Of a stretch of 64,000 nt of DNA, positions 35,704 through 44,593 are shown piece after piece; the stretch's first letter is position 1; each line of letters starts with the position of its first letter. Origin of the DNA: an uncultured Roseburia sp. (GTDB lineage: Bacteria > Bacillota > Clostridia > Lachnospirales > Lachnospiraceae). The translations under genes were made by a program, and so were the position numbers. The stretch is taken from the NCBI GenBank assembly GCA_934317215.1, contig CAKREH010000004.1:1-64000 (forward strand), in the 5' to 3' direction. The notes under the pieces were generated by a model. That model was given only the letters and a program-made list of their open reading frames with translations, was not told the origin of the DNA and made no database searches.

Positions 35704-36029
35704 ATTCTTTTCTCCTCATTTGTTTCGTAGGACCGATTTTTAACAGTCATTTGTTTATGCCTATCTTAAACGCACACTGGTTTATTTTAAAATGCCAGTT
35801 AAGTGAAAAATGAGCAGACCAGTTTGGATGAGTTTTGCGCAAGTTGTCAATCGTTACATTTTGGTACACCTTTTTATGCCCAGCTCCAATACAACATAAA
35901 AAAGAGTGCCGGAAAGCCGACACTCTTTTTTAAATCCATTGTTTACAATATCTTAATCTAACAAATAAAAACTGGTTCTATTTAAAAAGAAAAAGGTACA
36001 TGTGAAACTACTGATTGTGCTGGTAGTAA
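35704..36029. other. Intergenic region upstream of the ECF gene and downstream of the cold-shock gene
   Basis: No gene seen in 326 bases. It holds a bidirectional terminator (35898-35932) and, nearer the ECF gene, a CTGG...CCAG inverted repeat (about 35779-35800) around an ATTTTAAAAT core that could be an operator. On the minus strand TTGACA occurs at about 35847, but no good -10 follows it. No known vitamin riboswitch core was recognised. Confidence 0.4.
35898..35932 (-). terminator. Bidirectional terminator after the cold-shock gene
   Basis: AAAAAAGAGTG and CACTCTTTTTT enclose CCGG-AAAG-CCG, giving a stem with A and T runs on both sides. It ends the cold-shock transcript on the minus strand. 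Confidence 0.85.
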
Positions 36030-36233
36030 TTATTTTACTACTGTAACGTTGGTTGCCTGAGGTCCTTTAGCGCCTTCTACTACTTCGAATTCTACAGCAG
36101 CGCCTTCTTCCAGGGATTTGAAACCATCCATGTTCAGACCTGAGTAGTGTACGAATACATCGTTGCCCTGCTCGTCAGAGATGAATCCGTATCCTTTTTG
36201 GTTGTTAAACCATTTTACTGTACCTTTGTTCAT
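36030..36233 (-). CDS. CspA-family cold-shock protein
   Basis: A 67-residue single-stranded nucleic-acid-binding protein with both RNP motifs: KGYGFIS (RNP1) and VFVHYSGL (RNP2). The fold is a five-strand beta barrel. It acts as RNA chaperone. AAAAAGGAGG-like sequence (GGAGGTACTTTTC) precedes the ATG. Confidence 0.97.
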   Translation of the reverse strand: MNKGTVKWFNNQKGYGFISDEQGNDVFVHYSGLNMDGFKSLEEGAAVEFEVVEGAKGPQATNVTVVK

Positions 36234-36330
36234 TGAAAAGTACCTCCAAAAAATATTACTGGCTGTATTTACAGCTAGTTAGAGCATATCATAACAGTTT
36301 TGAAAAGTAAAGGAAAAAAGAGGATATTTT

Positions 36331-36837
36331 TTAACCTAATTTCTCAATAACAATATTGTGGTTTTTGAGAAAAATCTCAACCAGTCTGTCCCATTCGTGC
36401 TCTAAGGATTTATCGGTGGAAAAGATACGATAGGATACGCCGGTCGTGAGCATAAGATTTCCATTCTGGAACTTCAGATTCAAAAACATGCCGGTCACAT
36501 CCTGTGGTGTAAAAGGCGTCTGCACACTGGCAAGCGTGCGGGATAAATTGTCCGGTGAGAGCAGAAAAACAAACTTAAAATAAGAAGGTGTCCGTTTTCC
36601 CTTGATCAGGTCAAAGCAGTGCTGACGCACTCTTCCGTAGGGCAGAAACGCAAGACCGGATAACCCCTGTTCTTCTAATTCTTCACTGGAATAAAAGTCC
36701 GGTGTGACCGTTCCGTCAAAATTCCATACGGCCTCTTTCTGGATCGTGGCCTCCTTTAATAAGAAATGATCGAATGTATCAGAACATAGAAGCTGGTTCA
36801 TAAAATTTTTAAGTTCCGGGATATTGAGCGCTAACAT
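36331..36837 (-). CDS. DUF5721-like protein
   Basis: A 168-residue soluble protein that I associate with DUF5721, a family found mainly in Lachnospiraceae. No catalytic motif is visible. It contains FLPYGRVRQHCFDLIKGKRTP and a basic, mixed alpha/beta pattern. The ATG at 36837 is preferred over one six codons earlier because AAAGAGG lies nine bases upstream. Its leader holds a strong hairpin (36864-36911). Function unknown. Confidence 0.7.
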   Translation of the reverse strand: MLALNIPELKNFMNQLLCSDTFDHFLLKEATIQKEAVWNFDGTVTPDFYSSEELEEQGLSGLAFLPYGRVRQHCFDLIKGKRTPSYFKFVFLLSPDNLSRTLASVQTPFTPQDVTGMFLNLKFQNGNLMLTTGVSYRIFSTDKSLEHEWDRLVEIFLKNHNIVIEKLG

Positions 36838-36863
36838 GCGGTATACCTCTTTCATAAGCTGAT

Positions 36864-36911
36864 GGTGTGGTGCTGGAGTTTAAGATCCACCTTTAAACTC
36901 CAACATCACAT
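36864..36911 (-). promoter_or_regulatory. Leader hairpin of the DUF5721-like gene
   Basis: TGGAGTTTA and TAAACTCCA form a strong stem, extended by GGTG/CATCAC pairing on the outer side. It lies 27 bases upstream of the start in the transcript and has no T run, so it looks like a leader structure rather than a terminator. Confidence 0.4.
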
Positions 36912-36982
36912 CCCCATTGTACCATAAAACACCTGGAAACAAAATAAAGGATGTAATCTTTTTGATTTTATAGTAGAATAGG

Positions 36983-37014
36983 GTTACTGGAACAAGGTAC
37001 GAGTGAACAGTAAC
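36983..37014. repeat. 32-base dispersed hairpin repeat, copy 1
   Basis: GTTACTG and CAGTAAC arms enclose an 18-base centre starting GAACAAGG. It is identical at 31 of 32 positions to the copy at 59986-60017. Here it lies upstream of the M18 peptidase gene. Confidence 0.8.
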
Positions 37015-37060
37015 AGAATAGGAGTAGTTTTAATCAGTATGACAGAAAAGAGGAAATACA

Positions 37061-38353
37061 ATGAACGAGAAAACAGTTTTATTTGATTTATTAAAGGAGG
37101 GAGTATCTCCGGCACATGTGGTAAGATCATGTGAAAAACGTTTAGAGGATGCCGGATTTGAAAAGATAGCTTATGAAAAAGAATGGAATCTAAAAGCGGG
37201 TGGACGTTATTATGTGGATCACCACGATACCACATTGTTCGCATTTACGATTCCGGAAGATGAGATGAAAAAAGAGGGAAAACCTGCAGTGCGCATTGCA
37301 GCGGCACATACAGATTTTCCGTGTCTGCGCATCAAGCCGTCCTGTGATGTCGTGACAAACCGCTATGCACAGGTCAATATCGAGGTATATGGAGGTGCAA
37401 TTTTAAATACCTGGTTAGACAGACCGCTCGGTGTGGCAGGACGTGTGGCAGTGAGGGGCAATGATCCGTTTGTACCGGAAATGAAATATTTTGCATCCGA
37501 AAAGAATCTGTTGACAATCCCGAATCTTGCGATCCATATGAACCGCGAAGTGAATAAGGGCGTGGAGTTAAATAAGCAGATCGATATGATCCCGGTTGCA
37601 GGTCTGCTTGCAGAAGAAGAGGAGAATGCCGATTATTTCTTAAGTTTTCTTGCAAAAGAACTGTCTGTTGCAAAAGAGGATATTTTAGATTTTGAGCTGT
37701 CGGTGTACTGCAGGGAGCATCCGGAGTATGTTGGGTTAGAAGATGACTTTATCTCCTCGCCGAGACTGGATAACCTGACATCCTGTGCAGCCTTAGTGTC
37801 TGGTATTTTAGATGCGGAAAGAAAAGACGGTATCAATCTGATTGCCTTATTTGACCATGAGGAGATCGGAAGCCGCAGCAAACAGGGAGCAGGTTCTATC
37901 TTACTTCACGACATGCTGCTTCGCGTTTTAGCGGAATGTGGTGCGAAAGAGAGTGCGCAGGAGCTGCTGTATCAGAGTATGCTGTTATCGGTAGACGTTG
38001 CACATGGACTTCACCCGAATCAGGCAGGCAAAATGGACATTACTAATAAACCAGTGCTCGGAAGCGGCTTCTGTATCAAGGAGGCATGTTCCCAGTCTTA
38101 CGCAACGGACTGTGAGGCGATTGCGATCATCCAGCAGATCTGTGATCTGAAGAAGATCCCGTATCAGAAATTTGTAAACCGTTCCGATATGGCAGGCGGC
38201 GGAACACTTGGTTCTATCGCATCTGCGCTGTTACCGGTGAAAACAGTGGATATTGGTATTCCGCTTCTGGCAATGCATTCGGCAAGAGAATTGATGGGGG
38301 CAGCAGATCAGGAGGCACTGACAGAGCTTGTAAAAGTATATTTTTCACTTTAA
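37061..38353 (+). CDS. M18-family metalloaminopeptidase
   Basis: A 430-residue cytosolic zinc aminopeptidase that removes N-terminal residues (aspartyl aminopeptidase-like). Metal and catalytic segments: AAHTDFPCLRIKP, FISSPRLDNLTS, LFDHEEIGSRSKQGA and DVAHGLHPN, with a late His in LAMHSARELMG. Length matches the family. A hairpin repeat and AGAGGAAATAC precede it. The transglutaminase-like gene starts 9 bases after the stop, so they form an operon. Confidence 0.95.
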   Translation: MNEKTVLFDLLKEGVSPAHVVRSCEKRLEDAGFEKIAYEKEWNLKAGGRYYVDHHDTTLFAFTIPEDEMKKEGKPAVRIAAAHTDFPCLRIKPSCDVVTNRYAQVNIEVYGGAILNTWLDRPLGVAGRVAVRGNDPFVPEMKYFASEKNLLTIPNLAIHMNREVNKGVELNKQIDMIPVAGLLAEEEENADYFLSFLAKELSVAKEDILDFELSVYCREHPEYVGLEDDFISSPRLDNLTSCAALVSGILDAERKDGINLIALFDHEEIGSRSKQGAGSILLHDMLLRVLAECGAKESAQELLYQSMLLSVDVAHGLHPNQAGKMDITNKPVLGSGFCIKEACSQSYATDCEAIAIIQQICDLKKIPYQKFVNRSDMAGGGTLGSIASALLPVKTVDIGIPLLAMHSARELMGAADQEALTELVKVYFSL

Positions 38354-38362
38354 GGAGGAATT

Positions 38363-39589
38363 TTGAAAAGAAGAAAAAGGCATACACTGCTTAAGTTTAT
38401 AATTTTTGCAGTGATAGCAGGAGGAGTGGTTCAATATTCCGGAATACTTAAGGATACAGGGGGAATTCCGGAGAAAATCACAAGTCAGCTCCAGACAGAG
38501 CAGAAAAATGCGAAAACAGAAACACTTTTCGGTATGGCAGAGGAACAGACGGTAAAGAGTACCGAGATAAGCACGGAAAATGAAACCGCAGATACTGAAG
38601 TGCCGCATGGATATGCTTATGAAACGCTGACGGCGGAGCAGAAAACGGTCTATGACGAAGTGTACCGGATCATTCAGGCACATGATTCAAAGGTAAAAGT
38701 AAGTACTTGTGATGAAAAAGTTTTAGAGAAGGCATATCGTTCTGTGATAGCAGATCATGGGGGCATTTTCTGGGTATCCGGTTATAACTACACACAGTAT
38801 ACGATGGGAAAAAAGATTGTCAGCATCGATTTTTCACCAAGTTATACGATGGAGCGCACAGAGCGTGATTCCTATCAGAGCCGGATCGACGCAGTGGTGG
38901 ATTCCATATTAAAAAATGTGGATCCATCCTGGGGAGATTATGAAAAGACAAAATATGTGTTTGAATATCTGGCGGGAAACGTTGAATATCAAATGGGGAC
39001 GGAACAAAATCAGAATATCATCAGTGTTTTTTTAAATAAGAAAACAGTCTGTCAGGGATATGCCAATGCCACACAGTATCTTCTGACACTTCTGGGAATC
39101 CAGTCTGTTGTTGTGACAGGAACAGCGGAGGGGGATACGCACGCATGGAATCTTGTGCAGCTTGACGGTGCATATTATTTTATGGATACGACATGGGGGA
39201 ATTCTTCCTATAACAATGGTGCGAGCGGTATGGGGACTTTTATCAATTATAATTATTTCGGGGTGACTACGGCTGAAATCAGCAAAACGCATCAGGCGGA
39301 CGGTACACTGCTTTTGCCGGAATGTACGGCAACGGCAGATAATTATTATGTAAGAGAAGGAAAATATATCACCGGGTGGGAACCGGATGTGATCGGACAG
39401 ATTTATGGTGCTGCTTATCGCAATGGAGCTGTCACGGAGGAGATTCGTTTTTCGGATACATCTCTATATGATCAGGCAAAAGTTTATCTGATCGATGAAC
39501 AGCATATCCGCGATTATTGTGAGGGAATTACAGGATTATCGTATATTGAGGACAGAGATCAGAATGTACTGATCCTGAAATTTTCGTAG
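38363..39589 (+). CDS. Membrane-anchored transglutaminase-like protein
   Basis: A 408-residue protein: basic start, one membrane anchor (about 9-25), a Thr/Glu-rich linker (to about 75), then a domain with the transglutaminase triad: C230 (KTVCQGYAN), H260 (GDTHAWN), D275 (FMDTTWG). Such domains act as extracellular proteases or cross-linkers. It begins with TTG 6 bases after AAGGAGG. The operon partner is the M18 peptidase upstream, which hints at a joint role in peptide or protein turnover, though the two sit on opposite sides of the membrane. Confidence 0.85.
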   Translation: MKRRKRHTLLKFIIFAVIAGGVVQYSGILKDTGGIPEKITSQLQTEQKNAKTETLFGMAEEQTVKSTEISTENETADTEVPHGYAYETLTAEQKTVYDEVYRIIQAHDSKVKVSTCDEKVLEKAYRSVIADHGGIFWVSGYNYTQYTMGKKIVSIDFSPSYTMERTERDSYQSRIDAVVDSILKNVDPSWGDYEKTKYVFEYLAGNVEYQMGTEQNQNIISVFLNKKTVCQGYANATQYLLTLLGIQSVVVTGTAEGDTHAWNLVQLDGAYYFMDTTWGNSSYNNGASGMGTFINYNYFGVTTAEISKTHQADGTLLLPECTATADNYYVREGKYITGWEPDVIGQIYGAAYRNGAVTEEIRFSDTSLYDQAKVYLIDEQHIRDYCEGITGLSYIEDRDQNVLILKFS

Positions 39590-39662
39590 AAAAGATATCA
39601 GATAAAAATATATAAAATATAACAGAAACCTCTATACAAAACAAAGTTTTTGTGCTAATGTT

Positions 39663-39683
39663 ATGTAGTAATTAATACTACAT
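39663..39683. promoter_or_regulatory. Palindromic operator candidate before degV-like gene
   Basis: ATGTAGTA and TACTACAT are perfect 8-base arms around ATTAA. It lies 75 bases upstream of the DegV gene in a promoter-like AT-rich region. The size and symmetry fit a dimeric repressor site; the regulator is unknown. Confidence 0.5.
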
Positions 39684-39757
39684 GTAATGGAAAAAAATAA
39701 CATATAAAAAGTTTTTGAATATCAAATTGTCGGACTAGACTATGGAGGTTATAAGAT

Positions 39758-40597
39758 ATGTACAAGATCGTGATTGACAGTTGTGGAGAACTGCCGGAAG
39801 ATTTAAAAAAAGATGGACATTATCAGAATGTGTCGTTAGAGTTGGAAGTGGATGGATGCTATATCCGCGATGACGAGACATTTGACCAGAAGGATTTTCT
39901 TCGCAGGGTAAAGGAAAGTGTTACCGGGCCAAAGTCTGCATGCCCGTCACCGGATGAATATATGCAGTCCTATGAAGGGGATGCCGATCATGTATATGTG
40001 GTAACTTTATCCGGCAAGCTTTCAGGATCTTATAACAGTGCAGAACTTGGCAAAAATTTATTTGAGGAGGAACATCCGGGCGAGAAGAAGATCTATGTAT
40101 TCAATTCCCGTTCCGCTTCCGTCGGTGAGACACTGATCGGCATGAAAGTGCAGGAGTGTGAAGAGGCAGGTATGAGTTTTGAGGAAGTTGTTGCGGCAAC
40201 AGAGAAATATATCAGCTCCATGAATACATTTTTTGTACTTGAAACATTAGAGACTCTGCGAAAAAACGGACGTCTGACAAATCTTAAGGCATTTATTGCA
40301 AATACATTAAATATCAAGCCGGTAATGGGTTCTACAGAGGAAGGATCAATCTGTCAGCTTGGTCAGGCGCGTGGCATGAACAAAGCGCTGGATAAGATGA
40401 TTCAGAATGTGATTGCAAAGACAAAAAACTGTGAGAACAGGGTGCTTGCAATTTCACACTGTAATTGCCCGGAGAGAGCAAAAGCAGTAAAGGAAAAAAT
40501 TGAAAAGCTGGCAAAATTTAAGAAAATCATTGTTACGGATACAGCGGGTGTCAGCACGATGTATGCAAATGACGGCGGTGTTATTATCGCGGTTTAA
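39758..40597 (+). CDS. DegV family fatty-acid-binding protein
   Basis: A 279-residue EDD-fold protein. The N terminus YKIVIDSCGELPEDL, GPKSACPSPDEYMQSY and VYVVTLSGKLSGSYNSA are family marks for fatty acid binding. DegV/FakB proteins hand fatty acids to FakA kinase for phosphorylation, feeding phospholipid synthesis. No fakA gene is seen here. TGGAGG precedes the ATG. A palindromic operator candidate lies upstream. Confidence 0.92.
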   Translation: MYKIVIDSCGELPEDLKKDGHYQNVSLELEVDGCYIRDDETFDQKDFLRRVKESVTGPKSACPSPDEYMQSYEGDADHVYVVTLSGKLSGSYNSAELGKNLFEEEHPGEKKIYVFNSRSASVGETLIGMKVQECEEAGMSFEEVVAATEKYISSMNTFFVLETLETLRKNGRLTNLKAFIANTLNIKPVMGSTEEGSICQLGQARGMNKALDKMIQNVIAKTKNCENRVLAISHCNCPERAKAVKEKIEKLAKFKKIIVTDTAGVSTMYANDGGVIIAV

Positions 40598-40672
40598 TAC
40601 AGCGGAATAAGTGTCTGTTACCGATCTGCCGGCATATGAGGACTGCAGCATCCGTCAGGGAAAGGACAGTAT

Positions 40673-41971
40673 ATGAAAGAACTGACATATGAGGAAGTAT
40701 TAGATCGGATCGAACATCAGAGACGGTTTGGAAATCGTCCGGGGGCAGAGGTATCTGCACTGATGCTGGAAAAGTTAGGCAGACCACAGCAGAATATGAG
40801 TGTGATCCATATAGCGGGGACGAACGGGAAAGGTTCCGTCTCTGCTTTTTTGTGCTCAATTTTAAAGGAAGCAGGGATTCGTACCGGAATGTTTACCTCA
40901 CCGCACCTGGTTGATTTCAGGGAGCGGATCTGTGTGGATGGACAGATGATATCCCATGAAGAAGTGACAAAACTTGGAAATATGCTGATTGAGGAGGACT
41001 TTGGGACAGTACCGACGATGTTTGATTATTGTCTGGCAATGGCACTGCTCTATTACAGGGACAGACAGTGCCAGGCTGCCGTGATAGAGACCGGACTTGG
41101 GGGAAGATTAGATTCGACCAATGCAATCGGCGTGCCGGAGGTTACGGTAGTCACGAAAATCGGGTATGACCATATGACGGTTTTAGGTGATACATTAGAT
41201 AAAATTGCGGCGGAGAAGGCGGGAATTATCAAAAAGGGTACAAAACTGATATTAGAGAGCCAGGAAAAAGATGCAATGGATGTTTTGATGGAAACCGCGG
41301 AAAAAGAAGCAGTTACTGAGATAAAGATTGCGGATATGCATGACGTGGCCGAATGCCGATATGAAAATGGCAGACAGTATTTTTCCTATCAAAAATACAA
41401 AAATCTTGAGATGGCAATGCTCGGTGTCCACCAGTATGAAAATGCGGCTGCTGCGATCCTTGCCGCAGAAATTTTTTTGAAAGACAGAGGAATTTCAGAT
41501 GAAAAGGCAGAATACTATATCAGAGAAGGAATCAAAAAGACAAGATGGGAAGGGCGGATGGAGATCTTAAGCCGGAAACCGTTTTTCATGGTGGATGGTG
41601 CACATAATGGCAACGGAGTGGCGGCATTAGCGGAAAGTCTTCGTACTTTGTTCCCGGGAGAGAAATTTCATTTTGTCATGGGAGTTATGGCAGATAAAAA
41701 CTATGAGGAAATGATTGAAGAATTACTGCCGCTTGCACTGGATTTTAAGACGGTAACGGTAGAATCAGAGAGGGCACTGGCGGCACGGGAGCTGTTGGGG
41801 AAGATCCGGGCAAAGGGAATCTGCGATGCCGGACTTTTACACTCTTTTGACGAATTGAAGCCGGGACGGCTGGATGTGTCATGCAAAACGATCGCATTCG
41901 GATCGTTGTATTTTGTTGGGGAAATCAAAAGATATTTCTTAGATGTAACAAAAAAATTACAAATTTACTAA
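40673..41971 (+). CDS. folC: Folylpolyglutamate/dihydrofolate synthase
   Basis: A 432-residue Mur-ligase-like enzyme that adds glutamates to folates. The ATP loop is GTNGKGSVSAFL near 48-59, with MFTSPHLVDFRERI and ETGLGGRLDSTNAI following, and VDGAHNGNGV in the C-terminal half. AAAGGACAG lies before the ATG. No other folate genes are nearby. Confidence 0.95.
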   Translation: MKELTYEEVLDRIEHQRRFGNRPGAEVSALMLEKLGRPQQNMSVIHIAGTNGKGSVSAFLCSILKEAGIRTGMFTSPHLVDFRERICVDGQMISHEEVTKLGNMLIEEDFGTVPTMFDYCLAMALLYYRDRQCQAAVIETGLGGRLDSTNAIGVPEVTVVTKIGYDHMTVLGDTLDKIAAEKAGIIKKGTKLILESQEKDAMDVLMETAEKEAVTEIKIADMHDVAECRYENGRQYFSYQKYKNLEMAMLGVHQYENAAAAILAAEIFLKDRGISDEKAEYYIREGIKKTRWEGRMEILSRKPFFMVDGAHNGNGVAALAESLRTLFPGEKFHFVMGVMADKNYEEMIEELLPLALDFKTVTVESERALAARELLGKIRAKGICDAGLLHSFDELKPGRLDVSCKTIAFGSLYFVGEIKRYFLDVTKKLQIY

Positions 41972-42057
41972 CTTTGCTTAACAGGTGGTTATAAGGAATT
42001 TTTTTGGCTATAATAATCGGTGTTGAAAAATAATGTGGATTAGAAAGAGCCGATAAG

Positions 42058-43407
42058 ATGGTATTTAGCAGTTTTGAATTTTTATTCCGGTTTTTGCCGG
42101 TTTTTTTACTGGTATATTATATGACACCGCAGAAATGGAAAAATGCGGTATTATTTGCGGGCAGTATTTTATTTTATACGGCAGGTGAGGCAGAATATGT
42201 AGTGCTTTTACTTGCTTCTGTGGTGATCAACTATGTTTTTGGCAGGCTGATGTACCGGGATACTTATGAGGGAAGAGGGAAAAAACAGCTGATTTTGCTG
42301 ATCGTGGCGCTGTGTTACGACTTTGGTGTTTTATTCCTTTTTAAGTATAGCGGTTTCATGGATAAGCTGCCGCTCGGTATTAGTTTTTATACGTTCCAGA
42401 TTGCAGCCTATATCATCGATGTTTACCGGGGAAGGGTGCCGGTGGAAAAATCGTTTATCCGGCTTGGAACGTATGTGACGATGTTTCCACAGCTGATTGC
42501 CGGACCGATCATCAACTATTCGGAGGTCCGTATGGCTTTATGCAGCAGAACCGTTACTTTCGAACAATTTGAATCCGGATTAAAAACACTGATACTGGGA
42601 CTTGGTGCAAAGGTGATCGTTGCAGACCGTATTGGACTTTTGTGGAATAACATCCAGGCAATCGGCTTTGAAAGTATTTCAACACCGTTGGCATGGATGG
42701 GAGCGTTTGCATATTCGATCGAACTTTATTTTGATTTTTCCGGTTATTCTCTGATGGCATTGGGACTGGGACGGATGCTTGGATTTGAATTTCCGAAAAA
42801 CTTTAAACATCCTTATATTTCAAGATCGGTATCCGAATTCTGGAGAAGATGGCATATTACGCTTGGACGATGGTTCAGAGAGTATGTTTATATTCCGCTT
42901 GGCGGTAACCGGAAGGGAAAAACGCGCACGATATTTAATTTATTTGTGGTCTGGAGTCTGACTGCCATCTGGCATGGGGCAGAGGGACATTTTCTGGTCT
43001 GGGGTGCATCGTTACTTTTACTGCTTGCTTTGGAAAAAGCATTTTTGCTGCAGTTTTTAGAAAAAAGCAAAATACTTTCCCATGTATATCTGGTGCTTGT
43101 AGTGCCGCTTACCTGGGTGGCATTTGCGGTTGCGGATGCAGGACAGCTTGGTGTCTATTATGCAAGGATGTTTCCATTTTTCGGTGTGGGAGAAACGGTC
43201 AGACAGATGGATTTTTTGCAGTATCTGAAAGATTACGGTTTACTGTTTCTGATGGGAATTGTTTTTTCCACTCCATATCCGGCAGCTTTATATAAGGTAT
43301 TTGAAAAAAAATGGCTGGGGAGTCTGGCGGTGATCGTGGTGTTAGGATTAAGTCTTTATTATATGGCAGTTTCTACGAATAACCCGTTTTTGTACTTTAA
43401 TTTTTAG
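42058..43407 (+). CDS. MBOAT-family O-acyltransferase (AlgI/DltB-like)
   Basis: A 449-residue integral membrane protein with about ten helices. The MBOAT core shows FWRRWHITLGRWFREYVYIPLGGNRKG and the catalytic His H306 in LTAIWHGAEGHFLVWG. Such proteins move acetyl groups from the cytoplasm to an extracellular acceptor. The next gene encodes an SGNH esterase-like protein with an N-terminal membrane anchor, a typical partner. Together they suggest O-acetylation of a polysaccharide, whose identity is not given here. Confidence 0.93.
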   Translation: MVFSSFEFLFRFLPVFLLVYYMTPQKWKNAVLFAGSILFYTAGEAEYVVLLLASVVINYVFGRLMYRDTYEGRGKKQLILLIVALCYDFGVLFLFKYSGFMDKLPLGISFYTFQIAAYIIDVYRGRVPVEKSFIRLGTYVTMFPQLIAGPIINYSEVRMALCSRTVTFEQFESGLKTLILGLGAKVIVADRIGLLWNNIQAIGFESISTPLAWMGAFAYSIELYFDFSGYSLMALGLGRMLGFEFPKNFKHPYISRSVSEFWRRWHITLGRWFREYVYIPLGGNRKGKTRTIFNLFVVWSLTAIWHGAEGHFLVWGASLLLLLALEKAFLLQFLEKSKILSHVYLVLVVPLTWVAFAVADAGQLGVYYARMFPFFGVGETVRQMDFLQYLKDYGLLFLMGIVFSTPYPAALYKVFEKKWLGSLAVIVVLGLSLYYMAVSTNNPFLYFNF

Positions 43408-43422
43408 GACTGGTGAATAAGC

Positions 43423-44346
43423 GTGAAAAAAATAATGAAATGCAGGGTTGCAGTCTTTTTGATCATTGGCTGGGTGGTACTTTCCCTGATCGGATATTTC
43501 AAAAAAGACGGAATCTATAAAAATTATTCCATCGATGTAAAAAAAACTCCGTATTTTGTATTGGTGTTGGATGGAATTCATGATAAAATTTATCCTTGGA
43601 GTAAAGAGCTGCCGGATCTGTTGCCGGATGGAACAAAACCACAGAATCAGGAAAGTGTCATTGCAAGTACAGAAACGACGGATGAGGAAAACGTGGCAGG
43701 GCAGACGGAAACAGTAATGCAGGATACAGAAACGGCGGCTGCAAAACCAAAGGAATTTATACTGGTGGATGACAGTTATTTTGATGACGCAGTTTTTATT
43801 GGAGATTCGAGAACGGTAGGTCTGCATGATTATGGTGGACTGGATCATTCCGATTTTTTCGCAACTGTCGGTATGAATATTTATGATCTGTGGAAAGATG
43901 CATTCTGTGAGGTCAACGGGAAAAAGGTGACATTAGAGGAAGCCTTGAAGGCAAAGCAGTATAAAAAGGTGTATTTTCAGATCGGTATCAATGAGATGGG
44001 GCGTGGAACACTGGACGGGTTTATGAATGAGTATCAGAATGCAGTGGAGAAATTCAAAACACTGCAGCCGGATGCAGTCATTTATGTGCAGGCGATCATG
44101 CATGTGACCCAGAAAAAATCTGATTCGGATCCGATTTTTAATAATCCGGGCATTGATGCGAGAAATCAGCGCATACAGCAGCTTGCGGATGGTGTTCGTG
44201 TGTTTTATATTGATGTCAATGAAGTGTTGTGCGATGATCAGGGTGGATTAAAACAGGAGCTTACGTTTGACAATCTGCATCTGTACGGGTCGAAATACAA
44301 CATCTGGGTAGATTTCTTAAAGACCAGGGGAATCGGGACAGAATGA
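43423..44346 (+). CDS. Membrane-anchored SGNH-hydrolase-like protein
   Basis: A 307-residue protein with one membrane anchor (about 7-23), an acidic linker, and an SGNH/GDSL domain from about 115. Ser129 in FIGDSRTVG is the nucleophile, GINEMG supplies the Asn block, and D283/H286 (DNLHL) complete the triad. It begins with GTG at 43423, or ATG at 43435. It follows the MBOAT gene by 15 bases, so it likely completes the acetyl transfer outside the cell (AlgJ/AlgX-like role, inferred). It overlaps the next small gene by 4 bases. Confidence 0.85.
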   Translation: MKKIMKCRVAVFLIIGWVVLSLIGYFKKDGIYKNYSIDVKKTPYFVLVLDGIHDKIYPWSKELPDLLPDGTKPQNQESVIASTETTDEENVAGQTETVMQDTETAAAKPKEFILVDDSYFDDAVFIGDSRTVGLHDYGGLDHSDFFATVGMNIYDLWKDAFCEVNGKKVTLEEALKAKQYKKVYFQIGINEMGRGTLDGFMNEYQNAVEKFKTLQPDAVIYVQAIMHVTQKKSDSDPIFNNPGIDARNQRIQQLADGVRVFYIDVNEVLCDDQGGLKQELTFDNLHLYGSKYNIWVDFLKTRGIGTE

Positions 44347-44537
44347 TGAAGTTTTGGGAAGACTGGAAAGAAAAACTGAAAAAATTTTTGAAAGCGGATG
44401 TGCTGGCATTTTACATGTTATGGAGAAAACAGGCAGACTATTACCATGAACATATGTGTATTTTATATACAGCATTGTTTCTGATTTTACTGTTTGTTTC
44501 CTTTTATTCAATTTATTTTGCCATAAAAAAGTTATAA
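44343..44537 (+). CDS. Small membrane protein coupled to the SGNH gene
   Basis: A 64-residue protein with a charged amphipathic N-terminal half ([13 protein letters not shown]) and one membrane helix (about 40-60). Its ATG overlaps the SGNH stop codon (ATGA), which suggests coupled translation and a link to the MBOAT system. No family is recognised. Hydrophobicity and operon position support a real gene, but a short ORF by chance cannot be excluded. Confidence 0.55.
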   Translation: MMKFWEDWKEKLKKFLKADVLAFYMLWRKQADYYHEHMCILYTALFLILLFVSFYSIYFAIKKL

Positions 44538-44540
44538 ATG

Positions 44541-44593
44541 ATTCCCCGATTACACATACTACGGAAAAAGATTGTGTGAAAGGGGAATTTTTT
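44541..44593 (+). terminator. Terminator-like hairpin abutting the enolase start
   Basis: ATTCCCC (44541-44547) pairs with GGGGAAT (44582-44588), with an inner TTACACA/TGTGTGA stem, followed by six T residues running straight into the ATG at 44594. The GGGG is also the enolase ribosome binding site. The hairpin could both end upstream transcription and hide that site. Confidence 0.75.

Noticed and set aside
35704..35897. Vitamin riboswitch before the ECF S-component gene
   Set aside because: No TPP, FMN, cobalamin or PreQ1 core was recognised in this leader; only inverted repeats were seen.
44456..44593. N-terminal extension of enolase by 46 codons
   Set aside because: The extension covers a terminator-like hairpin and another small gene; the family N terminus begins at 44594 with MSLKIKI.
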